Assembly: GCF_001625565.1 (NCBI RefSeq)
Contig: NZ_AUXS01000015.1
Location: 248,001 to 312,000 of the forward strand
Reading direction: 5' to 3'
Length of the DNA: 64,000 nt
Source of the DNA: Pseudoalteromonas luteoviolacea NCIMB 1944
GTDB lineage: Bacteria > Pseudomonadota > Gammaproteobacteria > Enterobacterales > Alteromonadaceae
Shown: positions 1 through 7,632 of the stretch, piece by piece
How positions within the stretch are numbered: position 1 is the first letter of the stretch
Layout: the number at the start of each line of letters is the position of its first letter
The notes under the pieces: generated by a model
Told to the model about the DNA's origin: nothing
Database searches by the model: none
Seen by the model: only the letters and a program-made list of their open reading frames with translations
Made by a program: the position numbers and the translations under genes

Positions 1-777
1 ATCAATTTGTTGTACCAGTTCGTAATAGTGCGCCCACAGCCTTTGATAGTTATGCTCGATTAGGCACACCGGGTGATTTGAAGCAAGCATTACGCGTGTC
101 GGTCCAAAATTCGTTAACAAAACGTCGAGTTGTTGTTTTGGGTTCATTGGTGCATCAAGCAGCTCTTGACCTGAAAATTTAATAAAGCAGTTATTCAGCT
201 TTGCTAGCTTTTCAATATTGTCCTGCCAATCGTCACGGCAAGTCATAAATCCGGCGTGGTTGATGACCAAACGGCTATTTTTATGAGTTTGATGTATCTC
301 GAACAAGTGTTCACAGACCGCAGTATTATGAATTTCAAATTGTGCTTCGAAGTGCAGACCTAACTCGCTTAAATGCTGTATGTTTCGGATCACATTAGGA
401 GACAGTAGGCGCTCGGCATCTTCTCCCTCTGTAATATCTCGTATGGCCACCAAGCTGGGATGGTGTAGTTTTTTAAGCGCCGCGTTAAAAAGTTCTGGAG
501 GGTTATCTATTTTAGCGTAAGCGACCGCTTTATAGGGTAATGGTGGGACGACATTTGCCAGCCATTGGAGCTCGTTAATTGGATTGCTATTATCAAACCC
601 TGCTTCAACATGAACACATGCTGCCACTGCAATCGAAGGCATGTCCAGCAAGTCTGATGGCAAGTGGTTTTGCTTTATCTGTTCAATATTATTCCAAGCT
701 GGTGGATTGTGCTTGAGCCATTGGTATTGGCCTTTTTCAAGGTCAAAAAAATGCAAATGTGGGTCGATAATCTTCAT
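1..777 (-). CDS. Amidohydrolase-family (COG3618-like) metal-dependent hydrolase, 3' end cut
   Basis: The first 259 codons of a minus-strand gene are visible; the C-terminus lies beyond the left edge. The protein opens with IDPHLHFFD, the N-terminal His-x-His metal-binding strand of amidohydrolase-2 TIM-barrel enzymes, and later has VINHAGF and an ASNHP stretch, the latter at the place where the family usually carries a GSDWP-like motif. L-fuconolactonase and related sugar lactonases belong to this group. The ATG overlaps the TAA stop of the upstream dehydrogenase by one base (TAATG), so the two are probably translationally coupled. A sugar-lactone hydrolase working on the product of the dehydrogenase is a reasonable inference; the substrate cannot be read from sequence. 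Confidence 0.75.
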   Translation of the reverse strand, partial: MKIIDPHLHFFDLEKGQYQWLKHNPPAWNNIEQIKQNHLPSDLLDMPSIAVAACVHVEAGFDNSNPINELQWLANVVPPLPYKAVAYAKIDNPPELFNAALKKLHHPSLVAIRDITEGEDAERLLSPNVIRNIQHLSELGLHFEAQFEIHNTAVCEHLFEIHQTHKNSRLVINHAGFMTCRDDWQDNIEKLAKLNNCFIKFSGQELLDAPMNPKQQLDVLLTNFGPTRVMLASNHPVCLIEHNYQRLWAHYYELVQQID

Positions 778-1505
778 TAGCGTGCCGTATAACCACCGTC
801 TATAGTTTGTAAGCTACCGGTAATAAAGGCAGCATCGTCACTCAGTAAAAATGCAACCAGAGCGGCAATTTCCTTTGGTTGACCGAGTCGTCCTAAAGGT
901 TGTAGTGCCGCCTCTTCTGCGACAATCTCGGCCTTATCAGCGCCACTTTTAGCACAATACTTATCAATGGCATTGTGAAAAAGAGGAGTTTCTATGGTGC
1001 CTGGGCAAACAGCATTTGCGCGAATATTATACTGCGCGTAATCTAATGCCGTTGTTTTAGCCATAGAAGCCAGAGCGTGCTTGGTTAAGTTGTATGCAAA
1101 TGAGTTTGGCTTGCCAACATGTGCTTGATCTGAGGAAATAAACACAATTTTGCCATTTTGTTGTGTTTTCATACTCGGTAGTACAGCTTGTACCGCCGCA
1201 TATGCGCCTTTTACGTTAAGCGCAAAAAGTGCATCCAGTGTTGCTTCGTCAGTTTGTTCTATGGTGGCACTGAGGTGTTTACCTGCATTTGAAACGAGCG
1301 CATCAATGCGGCCTGTTTCGGCGGTAATTTCAGCTATTGTTTGTTTAACTTGCTCAACTTGACTGACGTCACAGTGACGAAATTCGCCAGTTTCGCTGTG
1401 GGCAATGTCGAGGTTAAACACTCGGTAGTTTTGGCTTTGCAGCTTCTCAACAATGGCTTTACCAATGCCGAAGCTGCCACCAGTGATGATGGCAACAGGT
1501 TGCAT
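777..1505 (-). CDS. Short-chain dehydrogenase/reductase (SDR family)
   Basis: A 242-residue classical SDR. The Rossmann cofactor motif TGGSFGIG is at residues 8-15, the NAG motif at 73-75, the structural Asn in NVKG near 97, the catalytic Ser at 124/125 and the YxxxK pair Tyr138/Lys142; the C-terminal segment ends in the usual GG-containing turn. An Asp (D33) after the second beta strand favours NAD over NADP. Partnership with the coupled amidohydrolase suggests oxidation of a sugar or sugar acid, as in non-phosphorylating L-fucose-type pathways, but this is inferred from context only. It begins 9 bp after slyD and may share its transcript. Confidence 0.85.
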   Translation of the reverse strand: MQPVAIITGGSFGIGKAIVEKLQSQNYRVFNLDIAHSETGEFRHCDVSQVEQVKQTIAEITAETGRIDALVSNAGKHLSATIEQTDEATLDALFALNVKGAYAAVQAVLPSMKTQQNGKIVFISSDQAHVGKPNSFAYNLTKHALASMAKTTALDYAQYNIRANAVCPGTIETPLFHNAIDKYCAKSGADKAEIVAEEAALQPLGRLGQPKEIAALVAFLLSDDAAFITGSLQTIDGGYTAR

Positions 1506-1514
1506 ATATTTTCC

Positions 1515-2009
1515 TTAGTGATCGTGTCCGCAGCCACCAGCACCATGAACGTGGCCGTGGGAAAGCTCTTCGGTAGTTGCAGCTCGAACACTCACAACTT
1601 CTACATCAAATGTTAAAGTCTTACCTGCGAATGGGTGGTTCAGATCGCAATCTGCATTAAAACGGCCAACTTTTACGATAGTTACTTGGTGTCTACCCTG
1701 ATTCGAGTCGACGATGGCTGTCATGCCAGGTTTCCAAACTTTACTGTTGCCAAGACCTTGTAAGTGCTTGATCGGAATTCGCTGCACTAGACCTTCTTGA
1801 TATTCACCGTAGCTGTCTTTAGGCTCAAGAGTCACAGTGAACTTGTCACCAGCGGCTTTACCATCCAACGCTTGCTCTAAGCCAGGTAACATGCCTTCTT
1901 GGCCGTGCAGGTAGCTAAGTGGTTCTCCACTCGTGCTTGACTCAATCTGCTCAGTGCCTTCTGTCAGCGTGTAGTGAAACTCTACCGCGGTATCTTTTGC
2001 TATTTGCAT
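1515..2009 (-). CDS. slyD: FKBP-type peptidyl-prolyl isomerase SlyD
   Basis: The 164-residue protein has the SlyD arrangement: a split FKBP domain (starting near residue 5, with the PKDSYGEY region near 63-70) interrupted by an insert-in-flap chaperone domain (about 70-130), and a short His-rich tail over the last 14 residues (HGHVHGAGGCGHDH). Known members catalyse proline isomerisation, act as holdase chaperones in the cytoplasm and bind nickel through the tail, feeding hydrogenase maturation. The tail here is much shorter than that of E. coli SlyD (about 50 residues), so metal capacity is probably lower. The gene is followed after 9 bp by the SDR gene. Confidence 0.92.
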   Translation of the reverse strand: MQIAKDTAVEFHYTLTEGTEQIESSTSGEPLSYLHGQEGMLPGLEQALDGKAAGDKFTVTLEPKDSYGEYQEGLVQRIPIKHLQGLGNSKVWKPGMTAIVDSNQGRHQVTIVKVGRFNADCDLNHPFAGKTLTFDVEVVSVRAATTEELSHGHVHGAGGCGHDH

Positions 2010-2058
2010 ATGTGCTCTTTATATCTCTTTGATGTGAGCCTATATTCTACGCTAGCCC

Positions 2059-3558
2059 TTAGTCTGGGGGCAAGTTAGGTTGATTTGGCTTAGGTGCTTC
2101 TTTGAGCTGTAGAGCACCTTCCAAGACATCTAAATAACTCGGTTCGTTGGCGTGTGTCTCTGGCTGCGGGTTGGCTTGGCTTGGTAGGTGTAATATCAGC
2201 ACTTTACCCGGTGATAATATACTGGCAGCTTGTAAGTTATTCCAATCAAGCAAATCTTTTAATGGCACTTGATAATGCTGGCTTAAATCCCACAGTGAGT
2301 CGCCGGAAACTATTGTATGGTGATGTTCAATGGTGGGCTTTTTAGGTATGGCTTGCTGCTCTAAATAAGGGCTTATCTGGTAGTCGACGGTCAGTGAACG
2401 GTCTAAGTTTGCTTGATTGATCAGCAGTGTTTCACCAACCCGAATTAGGTTACTTTGTTTATTATTTAACAGCTTTATTTTTTTTACCGAGGTGCCAAAC
2501 TGGCGTGCAATGCCATAGAGCGTGTCATTTAATTTTACGTTGTAGCTGCGGCTGAATTGCTCACGATAAAACGGACTTTGCATAAGCGCTTTTTCTGAGA
2601 GTGGAACGAGTATTTTGTGGGGGCCTTGCTCAGGGCTTTGATGGCGTAAAAAGCCTGTATTAAGGTCGTGAAGCTGTTGTTTATCAATGTCGAGTAATTT
2701 TGCGAGTACACCAAAGTTAAAAGCTTGACCAACATCCAACATTGTCGTGCTCGGTGTGTTATTTAAATTCGGGCGTTTGAACCCTGTTTGGGGGTGCTTG
2801 AGCAAATAACTCAGTGCTAGCAACTTAGGAATATAATCAGCGGTTTCTTTTGGCAGTTTGAGGTGCCAATAGTGCGTACTTTTACCTGCTTCTCGATTGC
2901 GTTTTATCGCCGCTTTAACGCGCCCCTCACCAGTATTATATGCAGCAATGGCATGTAGCCAATTGCCTTTAAAGGTTTTATGCAAGTACTGTAGGTAAGA
3001 CAATGCGGCATCCGTGGATGCCAATACATCGCGACGGCCATCATACCAATCATTGCTTTGCAGGCCAAAGTGATAGGCCGTGGCGTCAACTAACTGCCAA
3101 ACGCCGACTGCACTTTGCTGTGACACTGCAAGCGGGCGAAAGTCACTTTCAACAAAAGGTAAGAGCGCGAGATCAAGCGGCAAGTTGCGCTGTTCTATCT
3201 TTTTTACGATATGGTATAGATAAGGTGAAGCTCGGCGATTCACCGTGAGTAAGTATTCAGGTTGAGACAGGTACCAATCAACTCTGGTTTTAAGGCGAGG
3301 GTGTGGAGTCTGCTCAAAACTGAGGTTCTGGGCTATGTGCTGCCAAATATCAGGCGCTTTATACGGTTTTAGAGGTTCAGGCTCCGGTTTAACAACACGC
3401 TCAATCACTTCAGGTACCGGCTTAAATATTTTTTGCGTCAATAGATCATTCAACACATCTTGATGGGATGCGCTTTGGGTAGGCGTTTGCTTACATCCTA
3501 TTATGCTGATTAAAGTGATGCAAAAACAAAAGTTTGCACATAGGTTTTTATACTTCAT
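2059..3558 (-). CDS. mltD: Membrane-bound lytic murein transglycosylase D (lipoprotein, SLT + 2 LysM)
   Basis: MltD cleaves peptidoglycan glycan strands to 1,6-anhydro products in the periplasm. I start at the ATG at 3558 (499 residues) because it gives a short signal peptide with lipobox IIGC and lipidated Cys22; an upstream start at 3609 would put 17 extra residues before it and neither has a clear Shine-Dalgarno. The SLT domain follows (about residues 90-250) with catalytic Glu137 in PFVESDFRP and the AYNTGEGR motif near 206-213. Two LysM peptidoglycan-binding modules lie near 338-381 and 414-457. E. coli MltD has a similar domain order. The C-terminus is a Pro-rich tail. Confidence 0.92.
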   Translation of the reverse strand: MKYKNLCANFCFCITLISIIGCKQTPTQSASHQDVLNDLLTQKIFKPVPEVIERVVKPEPEPLKPYKAPDIWQHIAQNLSFEQTPHPRLKTRVDWYLSQPEYLLTVNRRASPYLYHIVKKIEQRNLPLDLALLPFVESDFRPLAVSQQSAVGVWQLVDATAYHFGLQSNDWYDGRRDVLASTDAALSYLQYLHKTFKGNWLHAIAAYNTGEGRVKAAIKRNREAGKSTHYWHLKLPKETADYIPKLLALSYLLKHPQTGFKRPNLNNTPSTTMLDVGQAFNFGVLAKLLDIDKQQLHDLNTGFLRHQSPEQGPHKILVPLSEKALMQSPFYREQFSRSYNVKLNDTLYGIARQFGTSVKKIKLLNNKQSNLIRVGETLLINQANLDRSLTVDYQISPYLEQQAIPKKPTIEHHHTIVSGDSLWDLSQHYQVPLKDLLDWNNLQAASILSPGKVLILHLPSQANPQPETHANEPSYLDVLEGALQLKEAPKPNQPNLPPD

Positions 3559-3663
3559 AAAAGTAACGCACAAGAAACCACAAAGGGTATTCGATAGTTG
3601 AAGTAGCATAGTTCATGATCAGTACTATACCTGTTGATGGTTATTTGTTCAAAATCTAGCGTG

Positions 3664-4617
3664 TTATTTTTGCTTTAGCGCCTGTTCAAAATATGCATTG
3701 AACTGCACTGAAGAGATGTTGTGTTTTAAATATACTTGGCGTAACTCGCTGAGTTTCTGTGGTGTATGAGCTGAATTTAGCAACTCAAAAAAAGCGATCG
3801 GCAGATGTAATTGTGACTTTTTATAGGGCTTGCCAAAACTGGGTAATACCCAATTGAATGCCTCGGATTGTTCGATTGAACGCAGTGTGTTGTGCCATGC
3901 TTGGGTATTCGACTGTGCAACGTAGGGCAAAGGGTTGACCGTGTGGCCACCATACAGGGCACCATTGCTTGGAGTCTGTATGTAAAGTCCGTGGCCCTTG
4001 TAACCATGTAAAGGTTTTGCGTGCAGAATGAAGTTCCCTAATTCCAAATGGAGTGGTTTATCAATTTGTGTAATTTTCGGTGCTTTTAGTGCGCGCCAGC
4101 GCGCTAATCGCTGTTTGGCTTGTTGTAATTTTGCATGCCAATCTAGTTGTGCCGACTTAGGTGCTGAAGCAATACGCTTCTCACTCAATTGTAAACTCTG
4201 TTCAAAGCCCTGTAATTTATGTGCAATTTCTTGTTCTAGGGCACTATTTAGCTGGGTGTTTTCATGTCCGTACGAGGCGGTATAAATAACCGTTTCGGGA
4301 AATGCTCCTTGCAGCAACATCACACCAGATAATTGCTTTAAATCTAAATTGGTGGCGAGCACGTAACAAAGTGGTACAGTGAGCTTTGAGCGAATTTGCG
4401 CAATCAGCAACTCAATCGCAACGAAGTCCCCGTGGCTGTCGACTAATGCGGCGCATTTGTCTCCTTGGATCAGTGCTTGATTGGGCAGTAAATAACTGGC
4501 TTGTTTAGCAGGTTGAATAAGGGTTGTATGGTCGTCTATTGGATGCCAAGTTGCGGCGAGTGATTGGATCGGAAGAAGCAGCAGAAAAAAGAGGCCGACG
4601 CCGATTCTTGATGGCAT
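3664..4617 (-). CDS. Exported metallo-beta-lactamase-fold protein lacking metal ligands
   Basis: A 317-residue protein with an N-terminal signal peptide (hydrophobic residues 8-20, likely cleavage near SLA-AT). Residues 30-110 follow the opening of an MBL-fold hydrolase: a strand ending in ALVDSHGD, an amphipathic helix, then ATNLDLKQLSG at 88-98, exactly where zinc enzymes carry THxHxDHxxG. All four ligand positions are replaced (Asn90, Asp92, Lys94, Gln95), while the flanking T and G remain. A later LYGGH strand occupies the usual GD metal-bridge position. A middle segment (about 110-185) is helical and rich in Gln, Lys and Ala. It is probably a non-catalytic periplasmic protein. Its start lies one base after the zapA stop, so it is co-transcribed with zapA. 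Confidence 0.6.
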   Translation of the reverse strand: MPSRIGVGLFFLLLLPIQSLAATWHPIDDHTTLIQPAKQASYLLPNQALIQGDKCAALVDSHGDFVAIELLIAQIRSKLTVPLCYVLATNLDLKQLSGVMLLQGAFPETVIYTASYGHENTQLNSALEQEIAHKLQGFEQSLQLSEKRIASAPKSAQLDWHAKLQQAKQRLARWRALKAPKITQIDKPLHLELGNFILHAKPLHGYKGHGLYIQTPSNGALYGGHTVNPLPYVAQSNTQAWHNTLRSIEQSEAFNWVLPSFGKPYKKSQLHLPIAFFELLNSAHTPQKLSELRQVYLKHNISSVQFNAYFEQALKQK

Positions 4618-4618
4618 G

Positions 4619-4906
4619 TTACTTAGCCCCTAAGTGGGCACCTAGTCGCTCAACTAGCTGACTGCTCTTTGCTCTCGCCGATTGCTGTTCTTGCTCTAGT
4701 GCCTGAAAATCGTGACAGAGATGAAGAGCTGCCATTAGTAGGGCATTTTGATCTGTACGAACTGTATCTTTGCGTTTCATTTCGTCGACACGCGAATTGA
4801 GTAGCTCAACAGCATCCACAAGCGCTTGCTCTTGACCTTCAGGACACGAAAACTGGTGACTTTTACCAAGTAAGGTAACAGCCACCTGGCTTACTTTATC
4901 TGTCAT
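4619..4906 (-). CDS. zapA: Cell division protein ZapA
   Basis: A 95-residue cytoplasmic protein with the ZapA plan: a short N-terminal beta domain (VAVTLLGKSHQFSCPEG) and a C-terminal helix that in known members forms an antiparallel coiled coil. ZapA binds FtsZ polymers and bundles them at midcell. Its ATG overlaps the stop of the upstream coiled-coil gene (TAATG), and the metallo-beta-lactamase-like gene follows after one base, so three genes form a tight unit. In many gammaproteobacteria zapA is followed by 6S RNA and a 5-formyltetrahydrofolate cyclo-ligase gene; that arrangement is not present here. Confidence 0.9.
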   Translation of the reverse strand: MTDKVSQVAVTLLGKSHQFSCPEGQEQALVDAVELLNSRVDEMKRKDTVRTDQNALLMAALHLCHDFQALEQEQQSARAKSSQLVERLGAHLGAK

Positions 4907-5133
4907 TAGCTCGCCTGATGAGCACTCTGAAGTTTATCAAGTAGGCTGCTAAGTGTTGTGCTGGTTTCTTTTTGCTTTTCTTCGCGTTCAAGTAACTCTA
5001 GCTGCAACGTCTCATTTTCATCAACTAATTTGCTGTTTTGCTCTTTTAATTGATTGATTTGCTGCTCTAGTTGCTCATTTTTGCCAATAAGCTGATCTAC
5101 CAGTTGTTCGAGTTGTGGAAGAATATCGTTCAT
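4906..5133 (-). CDS. Small coiled-coil protein, TIGR02449 family (ZapB-like)
   Basis: I place the start at the ATG at 5133, giving 75 residues; the upstream in-frame region (to 5271) is low in hydrophobic pattern and is probably untranslated. The protein is almost one continuous heptad coiled coil rich in Glu, Gln and Leu (residues 5-60), with a polar Ser/Thr tail. The length, composition and position directly before zapA fit the TIGR02449 family and resemble the FtsZ-ring coiled-coil factor ZapB. The function in cell division is inferred from neighbourhood. It is translationally coupled to zapA through a one-base stop/start overlap. Confidence 0.75.
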   Translation of the reverse strand: MNDILPQLEQLVDQLIGKNEQLEQQINQLKEQNSKLVDENETLQLELLEREEKQKETSTTLSSLLDKLQSAHQAS

Positions 5134-5361
5134 TTTAAATGCGCTCTTATCACTGTGTTTTGTCATGCAAATGTAAAGCAAAGTGGGCTTTATTACCAGT
5201 ATTTGCGTAGCTTTATACTGATTTTTGCGCCGTTTTGAGAGATAATTCCGATAACTTCGTATTTTGTTCATTTGTTATTCATTAAAGTGGTCAGATTTCG
5301 GCCGCACGGATTTGAGACGAATTTTCAAAAAGCCACTTATAGTCAGTGAATAAGGCATATT

Positions 5362-6198
5362 ATGCTCAGTTATAGACACTCTTTTCATGCTGGTAATCCA
5401 GCAGACGTAATCAAGCACTTAGTATTGGCAGAAGTGCTCTCATACATGACTCGCAAAGATAAGCCTTTTGACTATATAGACACACATTCTGGCGCTGGGT
5501 TATTTGAGTTGGCTTCCAGTGACGCGCAAAAGACTCAAGAATTTGAAGACGGAATAGGGCGCCTTATGCACTATGGCGGCAGTAACGAGGCAATTGTCCG
5601 CTATCTAGATATGGTAAAAGGTTTTAACGAAAAAGCTTTAGCCTACTACCCTGGATCCCCAAAAGTGGCCGAACAATACCTGCGTAAACAAGATAAGGGG
5701 TGGTTCTTTGAATTACACCCGCAAGACTTGCCGATATTGCAAAAAAACACGGCACATAAACGTTCATTGCGTGTAAAGGGTGAAGATGGTTTTAAAGGCC
5801 TTCTCGGTTTGGTTCCTCCGTTGTCTCGTCGTGCTGTGGTGTTGATGGATCCGCCTTACGAAATAAAAACAGACTACCAAAAAGCGGTAAATACCATTTT
5901 AAAAGCGCATAAAAGCTTCACCTCGGGTACGTACATGATTTGGTACCCAGTCGTTGACCGAGCGCGTATTGATCAAATGGAAGCCGAACTGATAGTCTCT
6001 GGCGTGAGGAATATCCAATTATTTGAATTAGCGACTTCGGCGGATACTGAAGAGCGAGGTATGACGGCATCGGGAATGATAGTTATCAACCCTCCCTACG
6101 TGCTCAAAGATACAATGGATAGTGTACTGCCGGAATTGGTCAAAGAGTTAGCTGCCGATGAAGGGGCATTTCGCAGTATTGAACTGGTTGGCGAATAA
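5362..6198 (+). CDS. rlmJ: 23S rRNA (adenine2030-N6)-methyltransferase RlmJ
   Basis: A 278-residue protein that starts with the typical RlmJ segment YRHSFHAGN (residues 4-12). It has a SAM-binding turn HSGAG at 42-46 and the catalytic N6-adenine methyltransferase motif DPPYE at 163-167. Known RlmJ methylates A2030 of 23S rRNA in a protein-free precursor. It stands alone, divergent from the zapA group, and is followed by an intrinsic terminator, so it is probably monocistronic. Confidence 0.93.
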   Translation: MLSYRHSFHAGNPADVIKHLVLAEVLSYMTRKDKPFDYIDTHSGAGLFELASSDAQKTQEFEDGIGRLMHYGGSNEAIVRYLDMVKGFNEKALAYYPGSPKVAEQYLRKQDKGWFFELHPQDLPILQKNTAHKRSLRVKGEDGFKGLLGLVPPLSRRAVVLMDPPYEIKTDYQKAVNTILKAHKSFTSGTYMIWYPVVDRARIDQMEAELIVSGVRNIQLFELATSADTEERGMTASGMIVINPPYVLKDTMDSVLPELVKELAADEGAFRSIELVGE

Positions 6199-6215
6199 CC
6201 CCAACTGTATGGCCT

Positions 6216-6250
6216 CCTGATCTTAACTAAGATCAGGTTGGATTTTATTT
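6216..6250 (+). terminator. Intrinsic terminator after rlmJ
   Basis: The inverted repeat CCTGATCTTA / TAAGATCAGG (6216-6225 and 6228-6237) can form a stem of about 8-10 bp with a tiny loop, followed by TTGGATTTTA. The T-run is imperfect, so termination may be partial. Confidence 0.6.
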
Positions 6251-6321
6251 GCTCCGCTGGCGAACTTTTCATATGCTGAAGCTATGGATGCCAGAAATGC
6301 GTGCAAGAGTGAAGGATGTTA

Positions 6322-7605
6322 ATGAGTAGTGAAACTGCCAAGGTAAAAAAAAGTGCCGTTCAGTATATCGCTCGCCAAGCTATCTTAAATGGCGAGTTAC
6401 AGGTACATGCCTACGAGCTGCTATATCGGGACTCTCACAATAATGTGTTTCCCAGTGGTATCAGTGATGGGTTAGCAACGGGTCGGCTATTTTTTAATTC
6501 ACTGCTGTTTATTGGTTTAGATAGACTCGCCGCGGGTGCGCTGGCGTTTGTAAACTTCTCTGATGAAACGCTGATCCAAGAGCTTCCTAAATTATTGAGT
6601 CCACAGGGGCTCGTGGTTGAGATCGTTGAGCGATCTCAAGATATCGAAAGTCTGACTTCCACGGTCACGAAACTCCAAAAGGTAGGTTATCGTTTTGCGC
6701 TTGATGATTATGACGGTGATCCTCGTTGGCAGCCGCTGTTGGAATTAGTGGATTTTGTTAAGATTGAAGTCGAACTGCCGATCATCAAAACAACCATGAT
6801 GGTTAAAAAACTTAAGCGTCAATATCCTCACCTACAGGTGATTGTTGAGCGAATTGAAACACAAGAGCAGTTTAACTTTATCCGCAGTGCGGGTGCCGAT
6901 TACTTTCAAGGTTTTTTCTTCGCTAAACCTGAGATGCTTAATCACGGTAATGTTGAACCATCTAAACTCGCGGTATTCGATTTGTTGCGTTGTACCGCGA
7001 AAAAATCCCTCTGTTTTAAAGAAGTACAAGATCGCGTATCGAAAGATTTGAGTTTAACTGCACGTGTATTGCGCCTTGCAAATGCCAAAGCAGGTGAAGA
7101 TCGTATTGAGATCCGCTCCATATCCCAAGCTGTCATTTATCTTGGCGAAGATGCAATACGTCAGTTTGTGAAAGTGCTAGCTTTGAGTGAGTTGGGTGCT
7201 GATAAGCCGACAGAGCTGACTAAGTTAGGCTTAAACCGAGCTAAGTTTCTCGAGCTATTTTTGGCTCCTGGTGGCGAAGAAATGGCGGAGCAGGGTTACC
7301 TGATAGGCTTGATGTCTGTATTGGATGCCATCTTAGATGTAGAGTTGTCTGTTGTGGTTGATGAGTTTTCGCTCGATCCAGACTTAAGCAGTGCACTGCT
7401 AAGTTATAAAGGTTTGATTGGTGGAGCACTTCGGCTTGCTATTGAAGTAGAGCGCAACAACCTGACAGAAGCGGAATTGATTTTGAACGCCATTCGCCCA
7501 GCGACCGATGTACAAGTGTTATTTGACTTGATCCTTAAGAGCCGTGCGTATGGCGACGAAATGTTCGCTGTGGCGCGAGATGATTTGGGGCAGCATGAAA
7601 ATTAA
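6322..7605 (+). CDS. EAL-HDOD domain signalling protein (probably non-catalytic EAL)
   Basis: The start at 6322 is chosen because GAAGGA (6311-6316) lies 5 bases upstream; an in-frame ATG at 6316 overlaps that site. The 427-residue protein has an N-terminal EAL-like domain (about 15-205) and a C-terminal HDOD domain (about 205-400). The EAL signature is altered to YELLYR and the second metal motif to LDDYDGD, the pattern seen in YuxH/CdgJ-type proteins that do not hydrolyse cyclic-di-GMP. HDOD proteins of this class influence motility and biofilm formation in Vibrio; that role here is an analogy. The gene is convergent with ppx. Confidence 0.85.
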   Translation: MSSETAKVKKSAVQYIARQAILNGELQVHAYELLYRDSHNNVFPSGISDGLATGRLFFNSLLFIGLDRLAAGALAFVNFSDETLIQELPKLLSPQGLVVEIVERSQDIESLTSTVTKLQKVGYRFALDDYDGDPRWQPLLELVDFVKIEVELPIIKTTMMVKKLKRQYPHLQVIVERIETQEQFNFIRSAGADYFQGFFFAKPEMLNHGNVEPSKLAVFDLLRCTAKKSLCFKEVQDRVSKDLSLTARVLRLANAKAGEDRIEIRSISQAVIYLGEDAIRQFVKVLALSELGADKPTELTKLGLNRAKFLELFLAPGGEEMAEQGYLIGLMSVLDAILDVELSVVVDEFSLDPDLSSALLSYKGLIGGALRLAIEVERNNLTEAELILNAIRPATDVQVLFDLILKSRAYGDEMFAVARDDLGQHEN

Positions 7606-7632
7606 TGCGCCGTGAGCCAATCGCGCGTTTTG

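Noticed and set aside
3559..3609. N-terminal extension of MltD from the upstream ATG
   Set aside because: It would place 17 extra residues in front of a complete lipoprotein signal peptide; the downstream ATG gives a normal one.
5134..5271. N-terminal extension of the coiled-coil protein
   Set aside because: The added 46 residues are basic and unlike the family, while the internal ATG gives the expected length.
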